Source: Crocodylus rhombifer | Taxonomy: Eukaryota > Chordata > Crocodylia > Crocodylidae | Assembly (NCBI GenBank): GCA_038503035.1 | Contig: JAVSML010025229.1 | Coordinates: forward strand, 500,136-564,135 | Length of the DNA: 64,000 nt | Direction: 5' to 3' | Shown here: positions 47,261-60,047 of the stretch, in pieces | How the letters are laid out: each line of letters starts with the position of its first letter | Numbering within the stretch: position 1 is the stretch's first letter | Notes under the pieces: model-generated | Told to the model about the DNA's origin: nothing | The model's input: the letters and a program-made list of their open reading frames with translations, nothing else | Database searches by the model: none | Translations under genes and position numbers: made by a program

Positions 47261-49798
47261 TCTGTAGATTTCTCTTACACTCCTTTACTTCTTCCCACTC
47301 CACTGCCTTTCTAGTGTAGCCAGTAAGGCCTAAGGCATGCATGAGCAATTATAACTTGGGATATTTTCATTTCAAAAAGTTTTCCCTTCGACCCACTAAC
47401 TTTGGCATTCTTCCCCCAAGTGCAGCATAGTCAAACCATCAAACGTGTATGCAGTGTCTGTTCATGCACACATACTAGCTTATTTTTTTTATCCTCAGTG
47501 CTGGTTTGTAAGAAAGGCAAATACACAAATAAAGCTCATCCTGCCAATTGTTTGGGACCTGCCCTGTGCTACTGGTTAAACCTCAGAGAAAACAAATCAA
47601 AAGACATGAAAACTATTCTTGGCACTCAACTCTGGTTGCTCAGCCATATGCTGTGGTCTGTTTTGTTTTTTACTTGTTGATTAAACATTACTTACTTCCT
47701 CTATATAGATTGTTTCTCTCTGACTTTCCTTCTCTTCCTTGGCTTCTGTCAAGTGATGGGAATGTTATGTGTTGGCAAATAACATGCCCAATATACCACC
47801 CACAAACGTAGTTCTTACATTAATCTGAATATATACTGTACTAGTGCACTACAGAAGGCATACATTATATATGTAAACCATAAATCCATAATTGCATGCA
47901 TAAAACTATAGCCTGTCTCCCCCCATTGCACGAGTTAGGTGATAATATTTTTTACTATGAATTCATTCAGGAACAGTGGAACAGATTATTCATCTGTTCT
48001 TTTGGAGTAACAAATTCTTTTTATGGAAATCACAAAGCAAACCAGGCAACAAAAATTCTGCTCTATAATTATAGCAAGGAGATAACAGCAATATCCTGAG
48101 CTGCAAGTGTATGTATGTGCATACAAATGTGTGTATGCATGTATTACTAGTATAGAAGAACATTTGAAAATCCTGAATTTATTTAAATAGTCTATATGGC
48201 AAGTTGCAATGTACAGCTGAATGTAAATTTAGTGCAGCTCTAATAACACAGGCTTAACCGTATGTCTAAAGTAGAAAGGAGAAATGCACCTTTGGAAAAT
48301 GATTTGCTTGGAAAATGTAACATTTTACTCTTTCTGAAGGTTGTTTATGCTGTAAAGAATCTTGTAAGCAACTGGTTGTTAGAGCTTGATATGTAACCAG
48401 ACCACATGAAAGGATGAATTCATTTTGTATATGTGCATTAAAAATTGTTAAATTGTAAATCATGAAGTCTTTGGGTAGTATTATGATAACTTGCTACCTT
48501 CATGCTGGATTATATATTGTCAGGAAAAGAAAAGTAAAATTGAGTTAGTGACTTTTTCTGAGCTAGAATTTTAAATATAAAAGGGCAGTTTTTTTAATAA
48601 GCAAGTTCTAGTTCTATTACTTTGTTAAACCAAAGTAAGGAAGAGAATGGTAAGATGAGATTCTGTGGGATTTGTGTGTTATATTTTGTATTATCAACAG
48701 TTGATAGCAATAGCTCACTGCACGTGTTATGTACTACACCTTCAGTAGATAGTTCAGACAGGATAGAAAAAGCTACCTTTTGATTCACTACCACTGACAG
48801 TATAATAAAATAGGGGGGGAAATGTCTGCAGTCTCTAATAAGCAATATATCAACTAAGCACTGTCAGGCTTTGTAGAAAGCTTCACAGCATGATTTATTG
48901 CATTAATTACAGTCATGTGGGCTTCATGCTCCTAAGCCTGAAATTGCAATCACATTCTAAAGTTGATTTAAGAACATGCTTTAGCCAAGACCAAAGTGCA
49001 GCCTATTATGATTAATGCAATAAAATATTTATTACATACCCTCTTTTCTTCTCTTTACTTCTCTGTTTTGCCCTAGTTAGAGTGACTCATTCTAACACTG
49101 ACATGCAATTAGATTTCAAATTATGAGGATTCTCATCTGTTTTTCATTTACCTCTTCATTGTTTGCTCTCATTTTTACATTCCTTTGTTCATATTCTCCT
49201 TTTCTTGTCCCTCCAACCCCCCCCCCCAATCTTGTGACTCTATTTTTTATCTCCTGTCTGAAGTGCATTTAAATCTCAAGCAGGCAAACAGTTCTTTCTG
49301 AATGCGTAGCCACGGCTCTCTCTGCTGAGACCTAGCGCATTGTTTTCTCCAATACACTCTTTTTAAATTAGACAACTAAGCTTCCAAGCACAACACAATG
49401 GCTCCTTCTGCCCATTGGTACAAATCCATTTTAAAAAAATGTTGGAGGGCATGCATGACAATGTGTTAATTCTCCAGCAGCACAGAGACACATAAATGGG
49501 AGACTTGAAGGTTAGGGGTACATGTTTCTCCTCTGCTTGCTTTTCTCTTCCAGCTCCTCCCAGTGTTTGTTTATGAGGGGACAGTGCTCAAGAGGATATT
49601 GTATATTATTTGCCTTGTTGGGTCTGTAGAAAATAGGGACCCAGAAGGAATCTTTTCATAAATGTTAGGTTTTATTCAGTATGGTCACAAATTAGCTATA
49701 ACCAGGGTGTCTTTTAGAAGCCACAACCTAGGATGAAAGTTCTTTTTTGTATTATGCATTGTACAACTTAGAGAAGGCCCTGACTGTTTATGGTCACA
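47261..49798. other. AT-rich non-coding sequence, no gene seen
   Basis: Contains an imperfect 'gtatgtatgtgcatac' stretch near 48110 and a C-run near 49218. No exon identified. Confidence 0.5.
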
Positions 49799-49806
49799 GT
49801 CTAGGT

Positions 49807-50012
49807 CAGGGGTCGGCAACACATGGTCCATGGGCTGGATCCAGCCATGGAGTTATTGGATCTGCCCTGCAGATGTAGGGTTTTGGTGGTGTTTGGTGGG
49901 AGGCTTCAACTATGGGGAAAAGCAGCAGCTGCAGGTGGGTGTTAGCACCTGCCTGCCTCTGACTTGAGGTGGGTCATTCCAGCCTGCAGCTGGAAAAGAT
50001 TGCCTACTACCA
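49807..50012. mobile_element. short hAT-like element, ~206 bp
   Basis: The left end 'caggggtcggcaac' is typical. The right end 'gattgcctactaccatc' is a decayed inverse partner. No clean 8-bp duplication, so boundaries are approximate. Size is close to the well-defined copy at 55278. Confidence 0.55.
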
Positions 50013-50014
50013 TC

Positions 50015-51815
50015 CTAGTTGATAGTAGGGAACTCTTTTCTGTAATATAGTATCTCTAATGCACCCAAATACTAGCAGTCAAGAGTTCTCTTTTGGCATG
50101 AAGCAGTGTAGGGCTCAATTTTCAAAAACAGCTTTTAAAATTTGGGCCTGCAATTTTATATAAACATGTTGGGTAAGTGGACACCTAACTATGCAATTTT
50201 CATTCATTGTTCTTGGGGTGGGAAAAGAGAGGGGGAGGGGGAGAGAGCAAATACTGTACAGAGGCTGAGTCCTTGTGGAAAATAAGGCCCATGACTTAAT
50301 TATAACAAAAGGCCTTTGGCACCAGAGTCTGTAGTTTCCCTCTGCTTCCTGATTACTGTTAAAATACCATGTATAATTTTTTAAGTGAGGAATTTCTGTG
50401 AAAGTCTTGAGTAGAGAGAGGTAGTTAGCCTGAAGTCAGGCAGAAGGCAGGGCAAGCTGGCACCTTAGAGACCAGTTCATTCAGAAAGGCACAAGCTTTC
50501 TAGGCATCATCAGATAGTATCTGGGTTGGTCCTACATTGTTTCATGCCAAAAAGCATCTCTTGACTGCTGGTACTTGGATGCATTAGAGATGCTATACTA
50601 TAGATGCATAGATGGATCCAGCATTTTGTAAAGGGGACAGGGTGCAGGAGCAGAAACTGGCACAAGGGAGGCCACACCCTTTCTCCCATGCTTCCCCAGA
50701 CCACAGGGGTGGGCAGAGTATGCCATAGGAGCAGCACTTGGACTTTTTCAAGTCCCTGAATCAGGTAAGAATCCCCACGCCCCCAGCATTGCCTCCCTTC
50801 CCCTCCAGGCTCAGAAGCACATCCTGCCCCCTCCCTTTCCATTTCCCCCTCCTTGACTGGCCCAGGGCAAGGGAAGCTCCAGAGATGCTCACTCCAGCTG
50901 GATTATGCAGGGAATATAGGGGCTCCAATGGGAACAGTGGAAGCAGCAGACAGCAGTTCTCTTTTCCTGAGCTGGTTCCCAGGCTTACAGGGAGTACCCA
51001 AGGTTCTTGGGCAGGGGGTTACCTGCCTACTGCAGCTGCTGCCATTATCCCTGGCTGGGCTAGACCCTGACTTCTCATGCAGCCAAGCTGGGGCAGGGAA
51101 GGAGTAGTTTTAGTGCTCCCCTTGCCCCCTGTCAATCAGGAACAATGACATCAGGTAGGAAAGGGAGGGCATCAAAAGGGAGAGGATATGCAGCTGAGCA
51201 TAGAGGGAAGTCTTACCTGTTTTGAGGGCTGCTTGTCCAGCCATGTAATCTGAAATGGGGGTACAACTGTGCCACATCAACCCCTCTGGATCCACCCCTG
51301 GACATATGTTATCTCCTGAAGTAAGTTGCTGTATACAAAATTGGATGCCTTTCCAAACAAGTTAGTCTCTAAGGTTCCACCCTGCCCAGCCTTCTGTATC
51401 AAAGACATCATATTTTTCTTTTCCTCTGTTCATTCTGAACAAAATTTTGGTCTCCTATTTTTCTTCTGATGGCTCCAAACACAAGTAATGATTTACACGG
51501 ATGTAACTCAATTCTGCCTTCCATCCTTATTAAGTGAAATGCTTAAGAATATATTTCCACCCCATTGATTTCTGTAAATCTGCTTAGGGTTTCCTGAATT
51601 GGGACCCGTATGTTGACATAGGGCCTTTTCTAGATTGGTGTCAAGCAAGCCAAGTCCTCATCGGAAATGACTGCATCACTTCTGTGATGTGTCATCCAGC
51701 TTCCATTTCCCAGTGTAAATTATGTCATCACTGAGGTATTCCTTTTTTCCCCCTGTCAAATAAGCTTCAAAGCAAATACACAACTATATAGTAAATAACA
51801 AAATTTGAGATAGGT
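50015..51815. other. non-coding sequence, no gene seen
   Basis: A segment at about 50443-50520 ('aagctggcaccttagagacc', then 'cacaagctttctaggcatcat') looks like the arm of a hairpin-type repeat, but its family was not established. Confidence 0.45.
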
Positions 51816-53126
51816 GTGGCAGGGAACTGATTGTGGCTGCCACTTTCAGGCAAGTCAATGTGAGTGTAGAAACATGGCAGGTGAGGCTCTATTTCTTATC
51901 CACTGTCTGAAGTGCTGATCCTCATTGGGAGGGTCAGGAGACTAAAAGGCTGGCAGGTAGAATCAATGAGGAAGTCCCATGTGACTGCTGGAGTCTGGGC
52001 TGGATCAGGGCCTCAGCCCAGGCAGAGTGCTGTGAGTTGGCAGACATGGCAGTGCAGCAGAAGGAGCAGCACTCTGGTGGAAGGAGTATCGCAGCTCTGG
52101 GAAGTCATTGTTACAGTTGGAGGACAGGGTAGGAAATATTAGGGAGCTGGAGGTTCCTAGGGACCCAGAGAGGGTCCCCAGCCCAGCTGAGGTAGATGAG
52201 GGAGGGACCAGTCAAGCAGGGCCTCAGGGAGAGCCTCGGATTTCTGGAATCAGGAGCAGCTTGAACCAGGGGTTTGGATTGGTGTCGGAACAGCCCCAAA
52301 GGAGGAGTGGCCCATACAAGGGGCCTGGAAGGAAGTGAGGGTCTGCCCTGAATCTGGAACCACCCATATTAAGGGTCTCCAGAGGCTCTTAGTACAGGCG
52401 GCTGCAGCCAGGGGCTGCTCACATCTACGTCTGGGTGATGGTAAGGACTAGCAGCCTTGAGAGAATTGGGAACTGGGCTAGGGTATCAGGTCACAGGGTA
52501 AGATTGAGTAGACCCTGACAGCACTGAGGCCCAGGGCATGGAAGGGTAGTGCCAGGCCAGAGTGTGTACCCAGGAATCATGGAGGATAGGATCATGGTGG
52601 GGCTTGAAGCCCAGGAGAGTGTGTAGTTTTTGATGTGGCTCAGAGAGAAGGGCCCAGGAAGAGAGAGGGCAGATGGCCACAGAGGTGGCCTCAGAAACTT
52701 CAGCTGGCTTGAACGAGGCCAGGGCCCAGAAAGGACTGAAGGGTGGAAGCCCACTGAAGAGGGGTGGCTCAATGCCATGGAGAGCCTGACACACCCCGAC
52801 TGGCCTGATCCCAGGGCCAGGACAAAAGATGGTCCAAAGGTCCTGATACAGTGTGGACCATGGTTGAGAGGTGGAGGCTAGCACCAGTGCTGCCTACATG
52901 ATGGTGAGTGGAAGTGTCACTTGAACATGGTGGCTAAAGGCTAGGGGCCTGTGATAGGAGCTGGGCTGGGAAGAGCCTGAGAGAACTGGGGCATGAGGGT
53001 GTAATAACATCCCTAAGGGGGAAGGGCATACCTCTAAGGTGAAAAAGGCTTGGGCAGGAAGGCTGGGATATTGTGAAGAGGCCTAAGCAGGGAAGGCCAG
53101 GCTATTGTGAGTGAGGAAAGCCTAAG
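51816..53126. other. purine-rich unidentified repeat, possibly LTR-type
   Basis: Begins 'tgtggcagggaactg', a plausible LTR start, and runs as G/A-rich sequence without a recognisable reading frame. Two ~35-bp tandem units ('ggaaggc...atattgtga...ggcctaagc') end it at 53058-53126. A right end was not identified. Similar purine-rich sequence resumes after 54360, which suggests that the hAT-like element at 53127 interrupted it. Confidence 0.4.
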
Positions 53127-54060
53127 CCAGGGGTCAGCAACCCCCGACATGTGTGCTGAGCACAGCACGCAAGGTTGTTTTGCTCGGCACGTCACCACCA
53201 GCCTGGGCTCTAGGCAGCTGCTGCCAGCCACAAAGCCCAGGCTGCTCCCAGCAGGCAGCTGGGAAGCTGCAGGTCCTCCTGCAAGCCATGCTGCAAGCAG
53301 ACTGGGCTCCGTAGTTGGCAACAGCTACCCAGAGCCTGGGCCAGTTGCATCCAGGAAGCTGCAAACATCTGTTCTGGGCTCTGGCATCAGCTCCATACTG
53401 GCGGGTGCGTGTGCTCCTCAGAGTGGATGGTGTGGGAGGGGCCTGAGGTAGTACAACCCCAGCCTCTTCCTCAGAGCTGATGACTGGGCTTCAGAGCCTG
53501 GCACAGCTATTTGTAGCCAGCCTGGGGCATCTGCAGCAGGCAGTGACCAGGCTGCAAACAGCTGCGCCAGGCTCCACAGCCCTGGCATCAGCTCCATACT
53601 GGCAGTGACTGCATGTGCACCTCAGAGCGGAGAGCCTGTGCTGCCTCAGGCCCTATCCCCACCATCCGCTCTGAGAAGCACATGCACCTACCAATATGGA
53701 GCTGATGCCGGAGTCCAGAGCAGTTGTTTGCAGCCCCCCAGCTGCAGCCAGCCCCAGCTCTGGTAGCTGCTGTCAACCATGGAGCCCTGGGCTGCTTGCA
53801 GCAGGGCTTGAAGCTGAGCCCACCTGACTCCCACCCGCTCCAAGCCCAGTCCCAACCCAGCCCCCCAGCAGGATGAGGCTGGCACTGCCCCTTGCCAGGA
53901 GCACTGCACCTTTTGCAGGCTTAGCTGTGTGGGGTGGGTGGTTAGGCTGATGGGCAGGCTCCGGGCTGGGGCCTCAGCCAGCTGCACTGCAGCCCAAGGG
54001 CTGGCTCCCCAGAAAAACAAAGGGGCTCTGGCGGGACCAGGGCATTGTTGGGTTGGACTT
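53127..54060. mobile_element. hAT-like foldback element, right end uncertain
   Basis: Starts 'caggggtcagcaaccc'. The interior has inverted arms: 53387-53455 ('gcatcagctccatactgg' ... 'ggggcctgaggtag') is the inverse of about 53644-53720. A third, directly oriented copy of the motif lies at 53585-53650. The right terminus and duplication were not found. Confidence 0.5.
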
Positions 54061-54169
54061 TGCCCAGTGGCCCAGGAGCCCAGCTCCATGCGCCCATGCA
54101 TCTGGTTCTGTGTTTGCCTGCCTCTGTCTGGTTCTGTGTGTCTGTGTGCGCATACATGTCTGGTTCCAA

Positions 54170-54260
54170 TGTGTGCGTCTCTGCTCTCCTTTTTCTCTCT
54201 CTGTCTCTCTCCTCTTTCTCTTATTTGTCTCTTTTTTCTCTCTCTTTCATTGCAACATGC
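54170..54260. repeat. pyrimidine-rich low-complexity tract
   Basis: Runs of 'ctctctctgtctctctcc' type. The 'aataaa' at 54266 is probably incidental. Confidence 0.8.
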
Positions 54261-54359
54261 TCACCAATAAAGGAACACACAACAACAAAGGCAACTTTTC
54301 TGATTATTAAATATACTAATATGCAGTGTGTCCTGCCTTGTGGTGGCCCTAAACAGGTG

Positions 54360-55269
54360 ACATTTGGCCTGAGGGGAGAGGACCTGTACAGGCTACACTG
54401 GAAATATAGGAGTGGAGAAGGGCCTGAGTAGATTATATCAGGCCAATATGCGCAGAGAGGACCTGCACAGACAGCATCAGGCAGCATGAGAGCAGATTTC
54501 TTTAGCAGACCATATCAAGTCAATAGTGTGGGCTAGAGTTACAGAGCAGGGCCTGGTGGAAAGGACCTGAGTGATGAGGAGGTCTGGAAGGGGCCCAAAC
54601 CTGATGAAACAGTAGAGAAATCCAGAGAGTATGGTGTTAGACTCAGCTGGGGCAGTTGTGCATATTGGGTGGGAGCTGAGCATACTGGATGGGACATAGG
54701 AGACTAAGGAATAACCAAGCGTGATAACTTAGTGATCCAGTTAGGCATGAGCTGAAGTGCAGTTCAGTTGAGAGAGTGAATTGGATTGGACTAGAACTGG
54801 ACATAACACTGACAGTGCCATCTGCAAGGCATGGGACACAGTGTAGGGAAGGTTGGAGCCATGTGTGGTGGCCTATGAAGCTGGGGCAACAAAGATAGCC
54901 TGCACCACCAAGGTTGGAGTAGCCTCCTGCAGTCTAAATATATAAAGTAACAACAAAGGCATAGCAGGCGAGTGCAGAGTGGACAGCCCCAAATGGGGGG
55001 GGGGGCACAAAACTTTTTTTGTGGGTGTCTGCCCCCTCATTACAATGGGCATCCTTTCACTACAGCACTTAAGGTGCGTGTGCGTTTGTGTGTTGGGGGG
55101 GTTGGGGAATGTGATATAAAGTTAAATTTTAAGACCAACGAAAACAGTCACTGAAGCTGTCTCATGCCTCACCCTTTCAATTGAAATTTGCTATTTTGCA
55201 TTTACAGTATCTGCCTGGATTTGTTGAGGCTGTTAAATGTGGCAGATATCTGAAAGGAAAAAAAACACA
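54360..55269. other. purine-rich non-coding sequence, no gene seen
   Basis: Resembles the segment before 53127 in composition. No coding signature. Confidence 0.45.
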
Positions 55270-55277
55270 ATCTAATC

Positions 55278-55490
55278 CAGGGGTAGGCAAACCCTGGCGC
55301 GCGTACCAGAGTGTACCATGCAAAGGCATTTTATGTGGTATGTGCAGCTTGAGGAAGGGGCTGGGCTGTACTGCCAGATCAAGGATTGGATCCCTCATGT
55401 TCCTCCACTGTCTGCCCTGGCATGCCAACATCTTGCAAGTCAAGGCTGTGTTGTTTTAGGCACTCTGCCTAAAAACATTGCCAACCCCTG
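55278..55490. mobile_element. short hAT element, 213 bp, perfect 8-bp duplication
   Basis: The ends 'caggggtaggcaa' and 'ttgccaacccctg' are inverted repeats with one mismatch in 13. The flanks 'atctaatc' at 55270-55277 and 55491-55498 are identical. This is the cleanest hAT-type insertion in the window. Confidence 0.92.
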
Positions 55491-55506
55491 ATCTAATCTC
55501 TTAATT

Positions 55507-56464
55507 CAGTGGTTTTCAAAATTTCTAAATTCACAGAACCATTTCATATAACTCTTTCTGCTGTGAAACCCCTCACCCCTATCCTAAAGAAAAGTGACCC
55601 AGCTCAGCAGTGCAGTGTACTGCCTTCCAGCACACTCTGCCAATTACCTCTAATCTCTTTGTGGAATCATAGAATCATAGAAAATGAGGGCTGGAAGGGA
55701 CCTGAGGTGGTCATCTACTCCAACATTTCTCAACCCATGGATCGCAACCCAAAGTGGGTCACAAGAATATATGAATATATGAAAGGGTAACCACTGTAAC
55801 CTCCCGATACTTTTTCTGCAGAACCACTGCTCATTCAGGCAGTCCCCATCCTGTACTGGTGTATGGGATTGTTCCGTCCTAAGTGCTGGACTTTGCATTT
55901 GTTCATATTGAACCTCATGAGGTTTTTTTTTGATCTGGTCTCTCTGAATCCTAGGCTTATTCTCCAGGGTATCTCCTACTCCCCACAGCATGGTGTCATC
56001 TGCAAACTTGCTTAGGGTGCACTTTATGCCATCTTCCAGGTTGTTGATAAAGATACTGAACATAATCTGCCCCAGGACAGACCCCTGGGGCACTGCACTT
56101 GAATCTGGCTGCCAACTACATATGGAGCCATTGATTACTATCCTTTGAGCCGGATGCTCCAGCCAGTTTTCTATCCACCTTACAGTCCATTCATCCAACC
56201 AACCCATACTTGCTTAGCTTGCTTGTGAGAATGTTGTGGGAAACTATATCAAAGGCCTTGGTAAAGTCAATGTATATCACATCCACTGCTCTCCCCACAT
56301 CCACAGAGCCAGTCGTCTCATCATAGAGGGCAGTCAGGTTGGTTAGGCATGACTTGCCTTTGGTGAATCCCTGCTCACTGTTCCTAATCACCTTCTCATC
56401 CAAGTGCCCTGATCACCTGTCATAGAACATGAGGGTTCCACAGGGCATAGTTTTAAAACCACTG
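55507..56464. mobile_element. Charlie-like hAT element with internal old CR1 sequence
   Basis: The ends 'cagtggttttcaaa' and 'ttttaaaaccactg' are inverted repeats. The flanks 'tcttaatt' (55499-55506) and 'tcttaaat' (56465-56472) agree at 7 of 8 positions. It starts exactly after the right duplication of the preceding 213-bp element. Most of its interior is an old CR1 fragment. Confidence 0.8.
55668..56415 (-). pseudogene. old CR1 reverse-transcriptase fragment
   Basis: On the minus strand the frames 56403-56191 and 56207-55800 encode consecutive RT blocks: '[14 protein letters not shown]', '[16 protein letters not shown]' (motif A), 'VPQGSVLG' and 'KFADDTMLWG' (motif C). The CR1 3' end 'gggctggaagggacctgag' sits at about 55688 with most of the 3' region deleted. 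A patch at 55722-55790 ('ttctcaacccatgg', 'cccaaagtgggtcac') belongs to another repeat inserted or retained there. The two frames overlap with a shift near 56200, so the copy is dead. Confidence 0.8.
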
Positions 56465-56472
56465 TCTTAAAT

Positions 56473-57807
56473 AAACAAATAAAAGGAAGGTAGGAAAGAA
56501 AGGGAAAAGTTGAAAAAGGCCTGTTTAATCTAAATGTGAAGTGGTTTGTTTTATTTTAAATAACTAAATGGAAAAGGCTAGATTCACAGCTGGAGTGCAA
56601 CCGCACAATGCTTTGCAGAAATTGGGGGAGCTCTGCTGTTTTACACCACTATATATCAGCTGCAACCATCATACCAAGGCCTGAACCTATCAGGTGCTGA
56701 ATGCTTAAAGAGTGTTCACCCATTTCTGGACACTGATGGCTCCAGTTTCTCTAGCATATGAAATGACAGCCTTAGCTCTGTTAGAAGTCAGTTGGAGCTT
56801 TGCCATTGACTTCAATGGAGCAAGACTTTCACGCTGAATCTTTACAGGGTATTGTCAAAAGGTAAGAGAAAGAAAAAGCATGTAAAAAAACAAGACTATT
56901 GCCAAAGACTAAATTAATATCTGTTTAGGGGTACGTACTGTACCATAATAAAAAGGTACAGATGATTACATTTATTTTAGTGACTCTTTATTGGAATAAA
57001 ATTATACCTATTTAAGGTTATAAATATTTCTGTGCACACTTACATGGAATCTATACTCACATTTTTAAGGGAAATCTGAATACTGCTTAATTTGGAGTGG
57101 GGGAAGTCAATTGAGCATAAGTGTAATTGGTTTTGGCCAGAAAGCTGGAACATCGTGTACGAATGGGTTTTAATTGAGAAATACCAGCAATCCTAGAGAT
57201 TTTGTAAGGAGTTGAAAGCATTTGATGAAAACATAAAAATATATAGACTTCGGCCTGTGAGCTATGGTGTTTAGAAAGGGGAGTATTAATTGGTAGGCAA
57301 GAGTTCGTGGTAATATCAGATAACTAGGGTAAAATTAGAACAGTGTCAAGCTTAGTTTAAAGTATTCCTTACCAACTACATTATTCCTTTGATCCAGTAG
57401 AGGTCAGAAGCAGTTAGATGTCAAACCTGATATAATAGCCTTCAAGTAGTTTTTTCCCTTTTGACTCTAATTTACCCAGAGCAGGGCAGCACTGTGTACA
57501 GCTACATGAGCTAGCTCAGACCATGCTAACTGCTGAGCTGGAAATGTTTGCGTGGGGCTGTGGCAGGGCAAATTAGTCCAAATACAGAGTTGCAATTCCA
57601 GTTCATGGAGGATTGGCTTGGGCAATTTGGTATATGGTACTGCTCTGTTCTGGCTAGACATACCTGAATCACTGAACCTGCCTATCTGGTGTGTTCTGCT
57701 ACAATGAAAGTAAACCTTACTTGGTTTCAGAAGTTTCTGAAGAAATGACAATATTGAATTATAAAATGACATTAAGAATATATACTCATAGCTTTTTGTT
57801 TTATTGA
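56473..57807. other. AT-rich non-coding sequence, no gene seen
   Basis: No exon-like or named repeat signal. Confidence 0.5.
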
Positions 57808-57814
57808 AAAGACT

Positions 57815-59611
57815 CAGCTCTGGAGGGATAGGTGCATCAGTGAGGTGAATAGAAGACTGGTGATGGTGCCATTGCGAGGGGTTTGGCTTCCTTGACCACA
57901 GTCCACACTTCAGAGAGAGCGGACTGTTGGGAAGGGATGGCCTCCATCTCATCTGGAAAGGGAAGAAGCTCTTCTCGGCCAGAATGGCTGACCTTCTTGA
58001 CAGGGCTTTAAACTGAGACTACTGCGGGATGGGCGGTCTACTAACAGTTCTAGCCCAAGTCATATCAGCTGCACTACCAATAACTTGGGCAACCCAATGG
58101 GAGACAGCCCAAGGAAAGGTCCCACTAAACCCCTCAGGGAAGCATTGGGCTTTTCATGGCAGACTTAACTGCCTATACACAAATGCCAGGAGCTTGGGAA
58201 ATAAGCATGAGGAACTGGCTCTTCTCCTATGTGAAAATGATTATGACCTGGTAGGAATTACAGAGACCTGGTAGGACTCCACCTATGATTGGCTGGTGGC
58301 AATAGAGGGCTATAACTTGTATAGGAGCCTGTGTCCAGAAAAGGGGTGGGGGTGTAACGCTCTACATCAAAGATCAGCTCACCACCCTGCAGATCAAAAT
58401 TCCAAACCAGGAAGGGCATCTTGAGACCATCTGGGTCAAGATATGAGGAGAATATGGGGAGGGTGACTTACCTGTAGGAGTTTACTATAGACCTCCCCAC
58501 CAAGGGGAAGACCTATATCAGGAATTCAATAGTGAACTGGGTGAGGCTGTGCGCTTCCGATCCATGCTCATCATGGGGGACTTTAACTTCGCTAACATCT
58601 CTTGGGACAAGTGCACAGCCAAATCTGACACGTCATGTAGCTTCCTCACATGCATCAATAACCTCTACCTAACCCAGGAGGTCTATGGGCCAACTAAGGG
58701 ACAGGCATTGCTTGATGTGGTCCTGGCCAATGAGGTGGACCTAGTGAGCAATCTGCGGATTGAGGGGAAGCTTGATGACAGCAACCACGAATTGATCACA
58801 TTCTTAGTTCACCGAAGAGCAGGCAAAGTCAGCAGTAAAGCAGAAGTCCTTAACTTGGGAAGGCTGAGTTTTGCAAACTGAGAGAATTGGTCAGTCAGAC
58901 AATTAGAAGCCACAGCTGCCAGAAAAGGGAGTACACAAGGAATGGTCATTTCTTAAAAACATAATCCTTGAAGCACAGGGCAAAGCCATACCATCTCACA
59001 AGAAATGCAGTCAGTGGGCAAGGAAGCCCCCATGGCTGAATAAGGAACTCTTGGACCTTATTAAGCTCAAAAGAGTAGCCTACACCAGCTGGAAAACAGG
59101 AAGCATTACCAAAGAGGATTACTCTGCACTTGCCCGCACCTGCAGAGAGTGGTCGAGAAAAGCCAAGGTACAAACTGAACTTAGGCTAGCTACCGGAATC
59201 AAGGACAACAAAAAATCCTTCTTCAGATATGTGGGAAGTCAGAAAAAGAACAAGGATAGCATTGGACTCCTGAGAGATCCAACGGGGCAACTGACTTCTG
59301 ATGTCCAAGAAAGGGCCAATCTTCTAAATGACTTTTGCATTGGTTTTTCACCCTCCCAGGAGGATCACACTGTCAGGAACGGCACAAACCAATCCAGGAG
59401 CAGGCGACGGGCCTAAAATCTATGTGGATCAGGTGAGGGAACACCTTGAGGAACTGGACATTCACAAGTCTGTGGGGCCAGATGGAATGCACCTGAGAGT
59501 CTTGAAGGAGTTGGCAGACACCATTGCACCCCACTTGACAGAGATACTTGAAAAATTGTGGCACTTGGACAAGGTCCCGGATGACTGGAAAAGAGCCAAC
59601 TTGGTCCCTAT
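57815..59611 (+). pseudogene. CR1 LINE, 5'-truncated, interrupted by a provirus
   Basis: Starts within the ORF1 esterase (about 57815, matching 17410 of the full copy) and keeps its 'GRDGLHL' end. ORF2 follows: endonuclease 'LYTNARSLGN' (about 58177), then 'ITETW' followed by a TAG where the full copy has Trp, 'MGDFNFANISW' (58570), 'KAKVQTELRLATGIKDNKKSFFRYVGS' region (59160-59240), and the start of the reverse transcriptase 'DDWKRANLVPI' (59580). There the sequence stops abruptly at 59611 at the LTR edge. Several stops and frame changes show it was dead or decaying. The rest should reappear beyond the far LTR, outside this window. Confidence 0.88.
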
Positions 59612-60047
59612 TGTGGAAGAAATCAAACTTCGCGTTGTGGTTGAATCAGAACTGACAGAGCCAGCTTTTCTTTATTTAAGGCTATACTGTGATCACAGGG
59701 AGAATTCCATACAGCAAGGGGAATTACCCACTTGTCTGTTTCAAAGGATTTCTCAGACACTCTGAGTTTACAAGCGTATTTATACTAAAGACAGAGAAAG
59801 AGATAAAAAATACACCTTGGAGAAATAAAACAATAGTAAATTATATAGAAACTTAGAAAGTTTACTTAAACAACTATCTATGCATAGGGCTATCCCAAGG
59901 CATGCAGGAATGCACAGGGCAAGATATCAAGATAACCCAAGGAATGCAGGAATGCGGATTCCTTATCTCAGAACATTTGAATTAAGCAGTATCAGCACGT
60001 CTGGTCTTTGTCTGTTTTTCTAGTCAAGTAAGCCAATTACTTCTACA
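59612..60047 (-). mobile_element. 3' LTR of the provirus, 436 bp
   Basis: On the minus strand it begins 'tgtagaagtaattgg' next to the polypurine tract and ends 'tttcttccaca', giving near-matching ends TGTAGAAG/CTTCCACA. It contains a TATA box (reverse complement 'tataaata', 59777-59784) and a polyadenylation signal (reverse complement 'aataaa', 59671-59676) about 100 bases apart, as expected for R. The U3 part has a near-duplicate 'gcaggaatgc' element at about 59901 and 59947. Confidence 0.88.

Noticed and set aside
51816..54687. A single 2.9-kb LTR from 'tgtggcaggg' to 'gatgggaca' with 4-bp 'tagg' on both sides
   Set aside because: A 4-base match over this distance is expected by chance. 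The ends lack a good inverted repeat, and the interval contains another element.
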